In this document: positions 22,128-32,900 of the stretch, in pieces | Layout: each line of letters starts with the position of its first letter | Position numbering within the stretch: position 1 is the stretch's first letter | Assembly (NCBI GenBank): GCA_024516035.1 | Contig: CM044962.1 | Span: 5,632,608-5,696,607 of the forward strand | DNA: 64,000 nucleotides | Reading direction: 5' to 3' | Source: Bactericera cockerelli | Lineage: Eukaryota > Arthropoda > Insecta > Hemiptera > Triozidae | Notes under the pieces: model-generated | The model's database searches: none | Told to the model about the DNA's origin: nothing | The model's input: the letters and a program-made list of their open reading frames with translations, nothing else | Position numbers and translations under genes: made by a program

Positions 22128-22375
22128 TATGATGTGTGTTTCACAGCCTTTTTATTTCGTAGCAATGAAACAGGAGCTACAGTATAGACGCTTGTGGTCT
22201 GTGTTGTAGCCTGCCCATCCCGTAGTATGCCACCCCTCTGATGGGCGAGAAATGACACGATACTTCCCACTTAGGTGCTGGGTCAACACGAGCGCACCGG
22301 TAGGTATCCCTTACAAACAACTGTAACCAAATTTAGAATACATTTTTTTTGTCAAGGGATCGAACCCGATTTAAA
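22128..22375 (-). mobile_element. SINE-E copy, head truncated
   Basis: The body motifs TGTTTCACAGCC, CAATGAAACAGGAGC and GATGGGCGAGAAATGACAC are present. The tRNA-like head is broken off near 22370. Confidence 0.8.
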
Positions 22376-22649
22376 TGAATAATTCTTTTATTTGATTATT
22401 TGAACATAATATATCTGTGTAAAGGTAATAAATAATACACTGTGAATTATGGAACAATACTCCATCATGAATAGTTCACATTGTACCTATTCATAAACGT
22501 ACATTATATTGTACCTGCACATACTTGGCGATAAAATATTAAATGACGCATAACTATTTCACCGTCCACAAATGACGCATAACTCTCACAACAGGTAACT
22601 AATTAGTCTGAATCTAATTAGTCATATAAGAATTATACCTCGTGTATTT

Positions 22650-22850
22650 ATACCGGGGTCCACTCATACCTCATGAGGAAAAATGAGTAGCTGCTTTAAT
22701 GTGAGCACTGAGCACTTGAGCAGCGACCAGTGGCGGAATTATAGGCAAAAATAAGATATTAGGATAATAAAGATACGGAAAAGTTCTATAATTCTGCGCT
22801 AGCCACTAAAATTGTGATATAATAGCACAAAGAAACACATTATTATTATT
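22650..22850 (+). mobile_element. SINE-G 3' part, target of foldback element 2
   Basis: GTCCACTCATACCTCATGAG ... GAGCAGCGACCAGTGGCGG ... TTCTGCGCTAGCCACTAAAA matches the full copy at 43212-43514. Its TTATTATTATTA tail runs directly into foldback element 2. Confidence 0.8.
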
Positions 22851-22851
22851 A

Positions 22852-24547
22852 TACAGGGTGTCCCGTATACAGATGCAAATATTTTGGGGGTAGGTTCAGT
22901 CCACCGTGGACTATCATATGAGCGACACTTGCAGTGGGTCATTTTGTTTCGTTAAAGAGTTATGGCCAAATCCCTGTTTTTCCTACAGGTATAGAGGTCA
23001 CTTGGATCGATGCACGTTTTTAAAGAAATGATACCCAGTAAGTAATTTTTGACTTCATGTATGGATAGTCTTGCATATTTCCCTTCGAATGCAGTTGGTT
23101 GCATAAAAAAATATTGAAAGACCAGAGAGATATGTAATCATAAGTTCAATACTTTTCTAAAATTTGATTTTTCCCTATTTTCCCTTTCGTGAATTTAAAG
23201 TACTTTTACAATTGCAATTCTGCGTATCACTAGTTCACAAAATACCCTATTATTTTTAGTTTTAGAAAAGTGAAGGTTCTTTTGTAATACTTTAAAAATC
23301 ATGCAACGCAAGACACAGAAAGCTCAAAAAACACCTCTGAATCATGATGGAAAATTCAAAGTTGGCTGAATTTTAACAGAATTGGCGCGTAATTTGAGGT
23401 ATAAATACACTGCTCTGGGATGTTTAACAGAGGGAAATTGATCATTCACAGTGGTCGGTCGGTGTGAACTTTTATGTGAATGGGGTTACGGGGTCACAGG
23501 GTTATCGTGAGGAAAAATGAGAGAAGCTGCAACGAAAGCAGCAACCAGTGGTGTAATTATTATGGACAAAGAATACACATGGAGAAAAACTCTGCGCTAA
23601 CAACAAAAATTGTGATTTTATTTTTTGAAGTAAAATTAAAAATATCATTTTTGTGTTTATCACAATCATGATATCAAAAATATAACAAAAAAGTACCGAA
23701 AATTAACCTTGGGTAAAACTCGAACATCCAACCTTCAGGTTACTATTATTATTAATACTTTATTGATAAACTACCTACATGATACATTCTGCAACACAGG
23801 ACATGAAATGAAAAGTACCCAAAAGAATATGTAGCGAAGCAAGGGTGAGGTTAAAGCTTGTGGCTTTCTCTTCCACCGAACAAATCGATCGCCTTGTTAT
23901 TTTAACTATTAGAAATTATTGATATAGTTGGTTAATAGAACTATTTGTACTCCGAAAATTTTCATTAAAACTTGCTGTTGGCACAAAAATGGTCACACAG
24001 ACCGCTTCAGGCATCGAGTGTTCTTCAAAATGCACTAGCGCCCAGATTCAAATTTTGAAAGATGTGTTTTTCTCCTTGTGGTGCCGTTTACTAAGGCGTA
24101 TCTCATTCCTTCCTTCACGCGTCTGAAAGAACTTTGAATTTATTGAAACAACATAGCAAAGGGTATTTTTTTACCTAGTGATACGCAGAATTGCAATTGT
24201 AGAAGGACTCTAAATTCACGAAAGGGAAAAATCAAATTTTAGAAATATATTGAACTTATGATTAAACATCTCTCTGGTCTTTCAATATTTTTTTATGCAA
24301 CCAACTGCATTTTAAGAGAAATATGCATGACTATCCATACATGAAGTCAAAAATTCCTTACTGGCTATCATTTCTTTAAAAACATGCATCGATCCAAGTG
24401 ACCTCTAGACCTGTGGGAAAAACAGGGATTTGGCCATAACTCTTTAACGAAGCAAAATGCCCCACTGCAAGTTTCGTTCATATGATAGTCCACGGTGGGC
24501 TGAACCTAGCCTCAAAATATTTGCATCTGTATCCGGGACACCCTGTA
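22852..24547. mobile_element. Foldback element 2 (1696 bp, TA-flanked, TACAGGGTGTCCCG ends)
   Basis: The left end TACAGGGTGTCCCGTATACAG is mirrored by CTGTATCCGGGACACCCTGTA, with TA outside both ends. Arms of about 400 bases (22852-23250 and 24155-24547) are near-complementary. The central ~900 bases hold a degenerate SINE-G (about 23450-23640) and a minus-strand LINE-A 3' end (23741-23890). It has no transposase and appears to be the same terminal family as foldback elements 1 and 3. Confidence 0.85.
23741..23890 (-). mobile_element. LINE-A 3' end inside foldback element 2
   Basis: The tail TATTATTATTAATACTTTAT is followed by AAGGGTGAGGTTAAAGCTTG and GGCTTTCTCTTCCACCGAAC in reverse orientation. 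The hairpin has one mismatch relative to 14658-14672. Confidence 0.75.
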
Positions 24548-24549
24548 TA

Positions 24550-25030
24550 AGAATTATAAGAGAACTCGAGACCCTGATATAATTCTATAAGTTATAAGCG
24601 GTTCCAGGATCAAAGATAAAAATTACAGAGAAGGGGTGAAAACCCCTTTTGAAGGTTCGAAACAACGCCTTCGTTTGAATGTTAAGCAAAACCCTTAAAA
24701 AAATAAGAACTCAAGGAACCAAAATTTTATTCACTTATACCTATCCAGGTTTCTCGTATGTAGAGGTGATTTTTCATACACTAAAGTATTTGTTGTTGTG
24801 ACCAGCTTGGCTACAGCCAACTAAAGTAAAAGAGTTGGCTCGTTCTGAACCAAATATTTCTATGTGGGATCAACCATCGCCATTGTGAGAACTTGGGCTA
24901 TTTCTTTTCAACCCATTAAACCCTTGGGAAACTGTAAGCTATTAGCCTGGCTTGTTAGGGTGGGCTAGTCCGTTCTCTGTATATAGTCCTCTGGCAAGAC
25001 ACTGGTCTTCTCACTGTTTAACGTCCCCCC
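24550..25030. other. Unannotated non-coding DNA
   Basis: Nothing recognised. The end is GC-richer, leading into the minisatellite. Confidence 0.4.
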
Positions 25031-25048
25031 AGCCCCAGCCAGACAAAT

Positions 25049-25466
25049 TTTTCCCCTATAACTTGCAGCTCCCCCTATAACTTGCAGTCCCCTCTATAAC
25101 TTGCAGTTCCCATTATAACTTGCAGTTCCCTCTATAGCTTGTAGTTCCCCCTATAACTTGCAGTCCCCTCTATAACTTGCAGTTCCCATTATAACTTGCA
25201 GTTCCCTCTATAGCTTGTAGTTCCCCCTATAACTTGCAGTTCCCCCTATAACTTGCAGGTCCCCCTATAACTTGCAGTTCCCATTATAACTTGCAGTTCC
25301 CATTATAACTTGCTGTTCCCTCTATAACTTGCAGTTCCCCCTATAACTTGCAGTTCCCCCTATAACTTGCAGTTCCCATTATAACTTGCAGTTCCCATTA
25401 TAACTTGCAGTTTCCTCTATAGCTTGTAGTTCCCCCTATAACTTGCAGTTCCCCCTATAACTTGCA
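25049..25466. repeat. 19-bp minisatellite running into an assembly gap
   Basis: About 22 tandem units of TTCCCCCTATAACTTGCAG, with variants such as TTCCCATTATAACTTGCAG and TTCCCTCTATAGCTTGTAG. The array is cut by the N run, so its true length is unknown. Confidence 0.95.
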
Positions 25467-25566
25467 NNNNNNNNNNNNNNNNNNNNNNNNNNNNNNNNNN
25501 NNNNNNNNNNNNNNNNNNNNNNNNNNNNNNNNNNNNNNNNNNNNNNNNNNNNNNNNNNNNNNNNNN
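25467..25566. other. Assembly gap (100 N)
   Basis: Exactly 100 N, a conventional placeholder for a gap of unknown size, placed next to a tandem array. Confidence 0.98.
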
Positions 25567-26380
25567 TGGTTTCCCTTCACAAGAGGCTTCGATGCGGCAC
25601 GGATAACGGCTTCCTATTTGAATGTCAGTAAAACGTATCCGATTTTCCCACTATAATATGTCTAATTGCTTATCCATTTTTCACATTATATGTCTGATTG
25701 CTCGATAATGGGCTGTCAGATTAACACCAGTGAAGTGCGCGTCCGGTTGATGCGGAATCTCGCGGATTAAGACATTCACTAACCACATTAAATAAACTTA
25801 CAAGTGTTAGTGCTAGCCACCGGAGAACACATTTCGTGAACAGCAGTTTGTGTGAACGAAATCCGACCAAACCAGTAAGTGCTCAATAAAACTGATCAAT
25901 AATCATGAGAGAGAAAAAAACACTTGTGAAAGAACCCCGCCCTTTGGGTAGGACTTTAGCTTCTTTCTCTTTTTTGTTCTTGTTTCTTTGCTCAATCTAT
26001 TTAATTTTACTTCCGAGAAATTTCTAATATTAAAATCGGAAGTATTGTGTTTATTTTTGTAAAAAAAATATTTTTTTGCTCCGATTTCAATTTTTTCAAC
26101 CTTTTCATATTTCTGGATGTTTCATAACCTCCTGAGCAACTTTGGTTTTGTGTCCGTCTGTCGGTCTGTTAAAAATATTCCTTTTAACGCGCAACTCTCG
26201 GAAACTACTCAACGGATTTTGATGAAATTTGCACACATATAGGAGACGTTCTGTAGATGGTCCCATTTTAAATTCATCAAAATCATACAGCGGTTCTGCG
26301 TGAAAGAGACCATGCGCCTTTCACACAACATTTATTATATCCTCAACTCCTTCTCCTCCTCCTCCCCAGGCCCTGAATAA
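25567..26380. other. Non-coding DNA with repeat-like segments
   Basis: The stretch near 26020-26180 (AAAATCGGAAGT ... TTTCATATTTCTGG ... CCTCCTGAGCAACTTTG ... GTCCGTCTGTC) recurs in inverted form at about 30190-30330, marking an interspersed repeat. No gene supported. Confidence 0.45.
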
Positions 26381-26389
26381 CTTCAATCG

Positions 26390-26520
26390 GACATGAAAAC
26401 CAAATAGAATCAATGGACATGGAAGGAGCCTAGACATTGGATCTGGGCGTCCATATAATCCTCTCACCACCGAGAGATAGGTATCTGTGCCTATCTCATG
26501 GACATGGGATTATTATTATT
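26390..26520 (+). mobile_element. SINE-D 3' part
   Basis: AACCAAATAGAATCAATGG ... TTGGATCTGGGCGTCCATAT ... CATGGGATTATTATT matches the SINE-D body and tail. The head is absent. Confidence 0.75.
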
Positions 26521-26523
26521 TTT

Positions 26524-26790
26524 TTAAAGATGAGTGTTTCACAGCCTTTTTTATTTCGTAGCCATGAAACAGGACTCTGTACCTTGTGGTCTGTGTTGTA
26601 GCCTGCCCATCCCGTAGTATGCCTCCCCTCTGATGGGCGAGAAGTGACACAATACTTCCCATTTAGGTGCTGGGTCAACACGAGCGCACCGGAAGGTATC
26701 CCTTACAAACAATTGTAACCAAATTAAGAATACAAATTTTTGTCGGCACGGGGGATCGAACCACTGAGCTAATCGCGCGCTCTTTTTTTT
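26524..26790 (-). mobile_element. SINE-E copy with deletion in the head
   Basis: The body motifs are intact, but near 26755 the head jumps from GGGGGATCGAACC to CACTGAGCTAATCGCGCG, losing the middle of the tRNA-like part. Confidence 0.8.
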
Positions 26791-26826
26791 AAGTATTCTT
26801 AAGTAAACTCATCCCTATACCCCCAG

Positions 26827-26998
26827 GTTGAGCCACAAGTGAGCAAGATCAAGATGACTCAAGCCCAGGACCTACTCCAGTCAGGCTGGTGCATTCCCCT
26901 GGAGGAGGAGATGAGGAAGGACCCCGCCATCACGCGGGAGGCTATAGACGAGGTCCAGGCCTGGTGTCGGAGACAGGTGTACCTGCCCCCCGTCAGTG
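26827..26998 (+). CDS. CRAL-TRIO gene 1, exon 1 (first coding exon)
   Basis: The exon follows CCCCCAG and ends before GTAAGC in phase 1. The first good ATG is 26854 (MTQAQDLLQ...). The frame is open upstream to the splice site, so an N-terminal extension from an earlier exon is possible, but the paralogue's ATG position supports 26854. Confidence 0.85.
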
Positions 26999-29900
26999 GT
27001 AAGCCTCGATTCACCTTTACCATCACTCTGTACCTTTGTACTGTCCCGGTAGCTCAGTGGTAAAGGCGGCACTCTGTGAACCCAGAGAATCCAGATGTCG
27101 TGGGTTCGAAACCCAACCGGGACATGATAAGTTATCATCCCATATGGGATTTTTACCACATAATAATATGTCTTGGGCTTACTGCTGGAATAATGGGACT
27201 TTGATAGTCTTAATCGGACAGTATAAATTAGGCGATATTATTATTATATTTCTTTTTGAGGGCTTTCTGGAACAAGGGCCAGATGACCCGGGCTCGAATC
27301 CCGACGGAGTTTTTCGGCTCTGTACTTTGTATGTCGGGGCCTACCTTAGCCTCTCGAGGACAATGGGGGTAGTTTTAGAGGTGGCAACGACCAGTGGTGG
27401 CATTACTCTTCCTAGATAGGAGTTGTGACATATCAAATCCAATGATTTTGAGGTGCTAATTACTAATTTGATATCAAATATTTGTTAACTGTTACCGTCA
27501 GTGGCGAAAATCGACCACTCTTTAGCAGCTTGGGAAGTCTTGCTACACGGTTAGCGATATCTAAGAAAAATATGAGAGTTAAACACTATTTATCAATTAT
27601 GAAACACCTCTTACCACTATTAAATTTAAAAAGTTGTATATATTTTCACGAGTGGTGAAATTTGAGTTTTTTTTCGAACGATATGGAAAGTTGTGTGGGT
27701 GTCAAACCAGTTTATTTAGCTTTATATACCAAGAAACCAAGGTTCGGTGGTAGAAAACCTTCCAGTGAAAGCAACTTAAAAGGAGCCACTTAAAAGTAAA
27801 TTTCAACGGTGACTTACCTGGTTTAGCCAAGACACTGCACTAGCAAGTAAACTAGCTTACTCTTATGAATACATCACACCAACAACTTACCTGTAACAAA
27901 ACAAAGAAAATACATACAGACATTAGAGAGAAGTGTAAAAAATATATATAAAACAACATCCTCAAACTATGTAAAAAAAGAAAGATTGTGTTGAGTATAC
28001 CGTGCCAACAGGCAACACAGCATTGGGTGTGCGGTCGTTAAATATATATTTATATGTATTTTAACTTAAAATAAATGAGCAAAATCGAATTCAGTGAAAC
28101 AAATTTACTTTGGTTAAACATGAAAGCCCAATTGCATTGATTACTCAATACTCATGGACAGACACCATGTTTGAGCAAAGTTGAGTTAAGGCTAAGAAAC
28201 GGGTCAAATGTAAAATGGCCCGCTTCAGACCATTTTGTTCTTGATTATTTAAAATCTGATAGTTTACTGAAGAGTTCTTCCCTTATTCTTCTTCTTTTAC
28301 TCTGTCTTATCCCACTTAAGAGAGGTCGACGTTGTTCAACCTCATGGTTGAGGTTCGTTGGTTTTGGCACATTTTTACGGCTGAATGCCCTTCCTAACGC
28401 CAACAATTCTACTTGATTTAACGTCCTGGATTAGGACGGGGATTTTACCCTCCATTCCTTGAGAATCGAACCAGCTACCCACATTAACCTCACCCAGCCT
28501 GGGTAGGGCCGGAATTGCCAGCCTCACGCGTTTGGAGGGAGCAGAATTTTCTGTGCTAAAAGTCTGCTCCGACCAGGGATTGAACTCAGGATCTCTGGAC
28601 TACGGACAGTAGTCACAACCATTACGTCACGGAGGCTGACTCCGTGGCGTATCTTTATTTTTTTATTTATTTATTTACACTTTATTAGGTAATAGGACAT
28701 ATACAATACAAATAATTACAAATGAAAGTACAATATACAATAGTATCTTTCTATTGTTTATTTATGTACAATTTATATCAATATACAATACAATCTTTCT
28801 ATTGATATTGTTTATTTAATAATATGTATACTTTTGTAATTGTTGTTCATCAGCTTATTTACAATAAGACATAATTTTTTGACGGAATACCCCAATTTTT
28901 TTTTTCTAATTTAAATTTTTTGGCATTGGTTATTCTCCTTATCATAGGAATTTGCCATACAGCCAATGTGGTCGTGTTTATAAAGATTGGTATTTTATTA
29001 AAGATACTTCGTTAATTATTAGATATTAAATGAATATATTGTTTGTGGTTAGAAAATAGTATATGTATCCGTATGTACGTGGGTTTTGTATTATAGTTCT
29101 GTACGAAAAAGGGGACTCAGTTATGTTTCTTAAATCGAATACCCCAATAAAACTATTTCAGAACACACAGTGGCGCTGTTCCTCAAGCTCTCTCAGTACC
29201 AGGTGGACAAGGCCGCTACTTTCATCGACAACCACTACACTTTCCGCACCTACTACCGCTCCATATTCAGCGACCGGGACCCGCTCAGTAGCGACGTGAA
29301 GCAGGCCATGACCGCTATGTGAGTGTAGCGTCGGGTAGCGCCCCCAGGGTCGTGGGTTCGACTCCGGAAAAAAGCCTAACTGTCGAGTTTCGGATTGGAA
29401 AAGATCAGGCCATAAAAGTAATGAGGTCTAATAATAACATCGCCTTATTTATACTGCCCGATTAGGAGTATTATGTCCTATTATTCCAGCAGTAAGCCCA
29501 AAACGTATTATTATGTGGTAAAAATTCCAAATGGGAGGATAACTTGTCATGTCCCGGATGGGTTTCGAACCCGCGACCTCTGGAATGTCTGGATTCACAG
29601 AGTGCCGCCTTTACCACTGAGCTACCGGGACAGACAATAATGGCCGAGTACTCAAAAGAATCACTTTTAGTTGCAGACTATAATATATTTTTTTTCTTTA
29701 TCAAAATTTCACGTTTTTGTATTGCATAAAAATATTCACTGCCAATTTTGGACACAATGGCAATAATAATTTTCGACTTTCTATTATGATGGCTACATTC
29801 GGAGATTTCTAACTGAATCACTTGTATCTACAAATGTTCTCAACTGATTCTCTTCAAATTTGTTTTATATGGTGGAATACCATCTTTCCTACATTCCAAA

Positions 29901-32900
29901 AAAAATCTGTATCGGCAAGTTGAAGACCTTCTTCTGGACTTTTAAGTCCATATTTTCGGATTTTCCTAAACATCAGAGTCAAAACATAATATATTTATTC
30001 CATTAAAATGTACTTTACCAAATGCAGTAGGTAAACGCTGATATGCATATACAATTACACATACAAAACTTCACCGAAATCGGGTGTCGCGCGGTTCACG
30101 AGATAAAAGCGTTCAAGTAAAAAGTTAGAGGTCAGGCGCATGGTTTTTATCTCAGCAAGACCGCTTATAAGAAACTCGAAATTCATGCGCGTTGCAAGGA
30201 ATTCAAATAACAGACAGATAAACAGACAGACACAAAACAAAGCTGCTCAGGAGGTTATGATACGTCCAGAAATCGGAAAAAAATTAAATCGGAACAACAA
30301 AATATATTTTCAAAAAACACACTTTTGATTTAAATAAACAGGGGTAGACCAGCAGACTGGCTGGGGGACTATAAACAGGGAGTAGACCAGCAGTCTGGCT
30401 GGGGGACTATAAAGAGGGAGTAGACCAGCATTGGCTTGGTTCTGGGGGCCTTTGTCAATGAATAGCCTCCTTATAAAGACAGTGGTAGAAGTGCTGAGTC
30501 ACTCCTCCACTGTCTGGCGATCATCGTTCACGATGAGGCCACCCTATGATGATGAAAATATCGCCGCTGCAAACACAAACTGTCGTATCTGCAAATTTTG
30601 CCATTTTCAGTTAAGAAGCGCACATAGTGGTTCGTGCTTGCTGAGAATCTTTGAAACTCACATACAACTAACCTTAAAACTTGAATACTTCGGGAAGGAG
30701 TTGAGATACAGATACGACAGTTCGTGACGTGAAAAAGGAAGTTTCAAACCACTATGTGCGCCTCCTGAAAATTTGCAGATACGACAGTTTGTGTTTGCAG
30801 CGGCGATATATTTTCAAAAAATACACTTCCGATTTCGAATATGTATAAGTGTAGTACTTCTTTGGACTGTCAGCGCAAGACAGGTAATCCCATTATGCCA
30901 ACAGTTTGACAAAGCACCTCTTCATTTATTTGAGTATGAACACAATGTAAGTAATATTAACCCTTTTCGGCCTCCTCCTCAGCCACTGCTTCATACTCCC
31001 GGGTTTGACCTCCGGCATATAAGAATGAGAAAGTATCATAATGTATTGGAAGTAATATTAACCCTTTTCGGCCTCCTCCTCAGCCACTGCTTCATACTCC
31101 CGGGTCTGGCCTCCGGCATAAGAATAAGAAAATATCATAATGTATCGGAAGTAATATTAACCCTTTTCGGCCTCCTCCTCAGCCACTGCTTCATACTCCC
31201 GGGTCTGACCTCCGGCATAAGAATAAGAAAATATCATAATGTATCGGAAGTAATATTAACCCTTTTCGGCCTCCTCCTCAGCCACTGCTTCATACTCCCG
31301 GGTCTGACCTCCGGCATAAGAATAAGAAAGTATCATAATGTATCGGAAGTAATATTAACCCTTTTCGGCCTCCTCCTCAGCCACTGCTTCATACTCCCGG
31401 GTCTGGCCTCCGGTCGCCGCCGCGTCCTCTACGCCTCGCTCAGACAGGCCGACGCCTTCCAGTCCAGCCACGTGGTCAAGTACATCTACATGACGCTAGA
31501 GCGCGACATTCTCGCCAACGGTTTCGGAGATATCGACGGCTACGAGGTTTTGCTGGACGGCAAAGGGTTTGGCCTCTCGCAGCTGGCCACCATCACCATT
31601 AGCTTCCTGAAGCAGCTCTTCTCCTACTTCTTGGTGAGCCAACCAGAATGGTGTAAAAACATCATACGACTTGCCTTAGCCCCTAAAACAGGGGTGCCCA
31701 ACCTTTTTTTTTTTTAAGTGGGGTTTTAACGTCGCTTTCAACTGCCATGGTCATATCACGACGGGGGTTTTACCCTCCATTCGCAGGAAACTCACAAACC
31801 TGCTACTCACATTGACCTCACCCAGCCTGAGTGGGGCCGGGAAAAGCCAGCGTCACGAGAATTAGAATTTGAATGGTCACCCATCCAAGTCTTAACCTCG
31901 CTGGATGTCGCTTAACTTCGGTGTTCTGAAGGGAACCGGTGTATTCAACATGCTATAAAGATCTACTATAAAGTCTCAGTGATAATCAACGCGATCGATT
32001 TTGATAAACCATTTTGTACTTTAGAGATCTAGGGCGGAATTAAAAGACGTTTTTGTAATACCTCTGTGGCGCTAAGTCACGGATTGCGTATTGTGTAAGA
32101 TAGGGAAAATCGACAATTACCAACGACTTAAGTTATTGATGTTGTCTATTAATTCCGCCCCTAGACTTTTAGAACGTCATCTCACCTCTCTGGACGTGAT
32201 CGACTCAAAATCACTCCGCGATCGACTTGTTGGGCAGCCCTGCCCTAAAAGTTACGAAATTAAAAAAGGTATCATATTTGTGGTAATCACAAACGTAATA
32301 TCACAATCACTCAAACTCGGTTCACTAAACTATCTGCTTAACTTGGAATTTATTATTATTATATTACGCTTTATTAGGTAAGGACAAAGTACAATATTGA
32401 CAGAACAATACAATGAAATTATAAGGGAAAAAAATAGATCGAATAAAGAAAAAAGAGAATAAAGCTGATGTCCTACCTAAAGGGCGGGGTTATTTAAAGC
32501 ATCGACCTCCAGAATACAAGTCTACCGCCATATCGATCAAGCTACTGAAGTCGGTATATAAGCTACCAAATTCAGAGAATATACTGACGACTTAAAAAAA
32601 AAATGAACAAGTAAAAATATTTCAAAAACAAGGATTGATTTTCAAGTCAAGGGGACTCATCTCTTGTACTTTTTTTTTGGATATCTGAAACCGTTCAAAT
32701 TTTTGTAACCGTTCGATCGGTTACAAAAATAGGTTTATAAAAATCTACCCAATCTGGAATTTTATTCCAACTTACACAAAAGAGGTTTGTTTGCCTTGGT
32801 ACCGAGCGGCATAAAAAACACAAAAAAAAAAATATATTGTTTTGCTATTTCTGTAAAGTGCATACTGATGGTCTTCCTTTTATGATTCAGGAGGGAGCCA

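Larger units (their letters stand above)
31689..32242. mobile_element. hAT-like non-autonomous element with perfect 8-bp duplication
   Basis: The ends CAGGGGTGCCCAACC and GTTGGGCAGCCCTG are flanked by CCCTAAAA on both sides (31681-31688 and 32243-32250). The element contains a minus-strand 5S-SINE (31702-31955) and a GGGCGGAATTAA-type MITE (32032-32162), and has no transposase. It lies in intron 3, 55 bases after the exon 3 donor. Confidence 0.9.

Noticed and set aside
25462..25656. Open frame across the N gap
   Set aside because: Half of it is unknown bases; no inference is possible.
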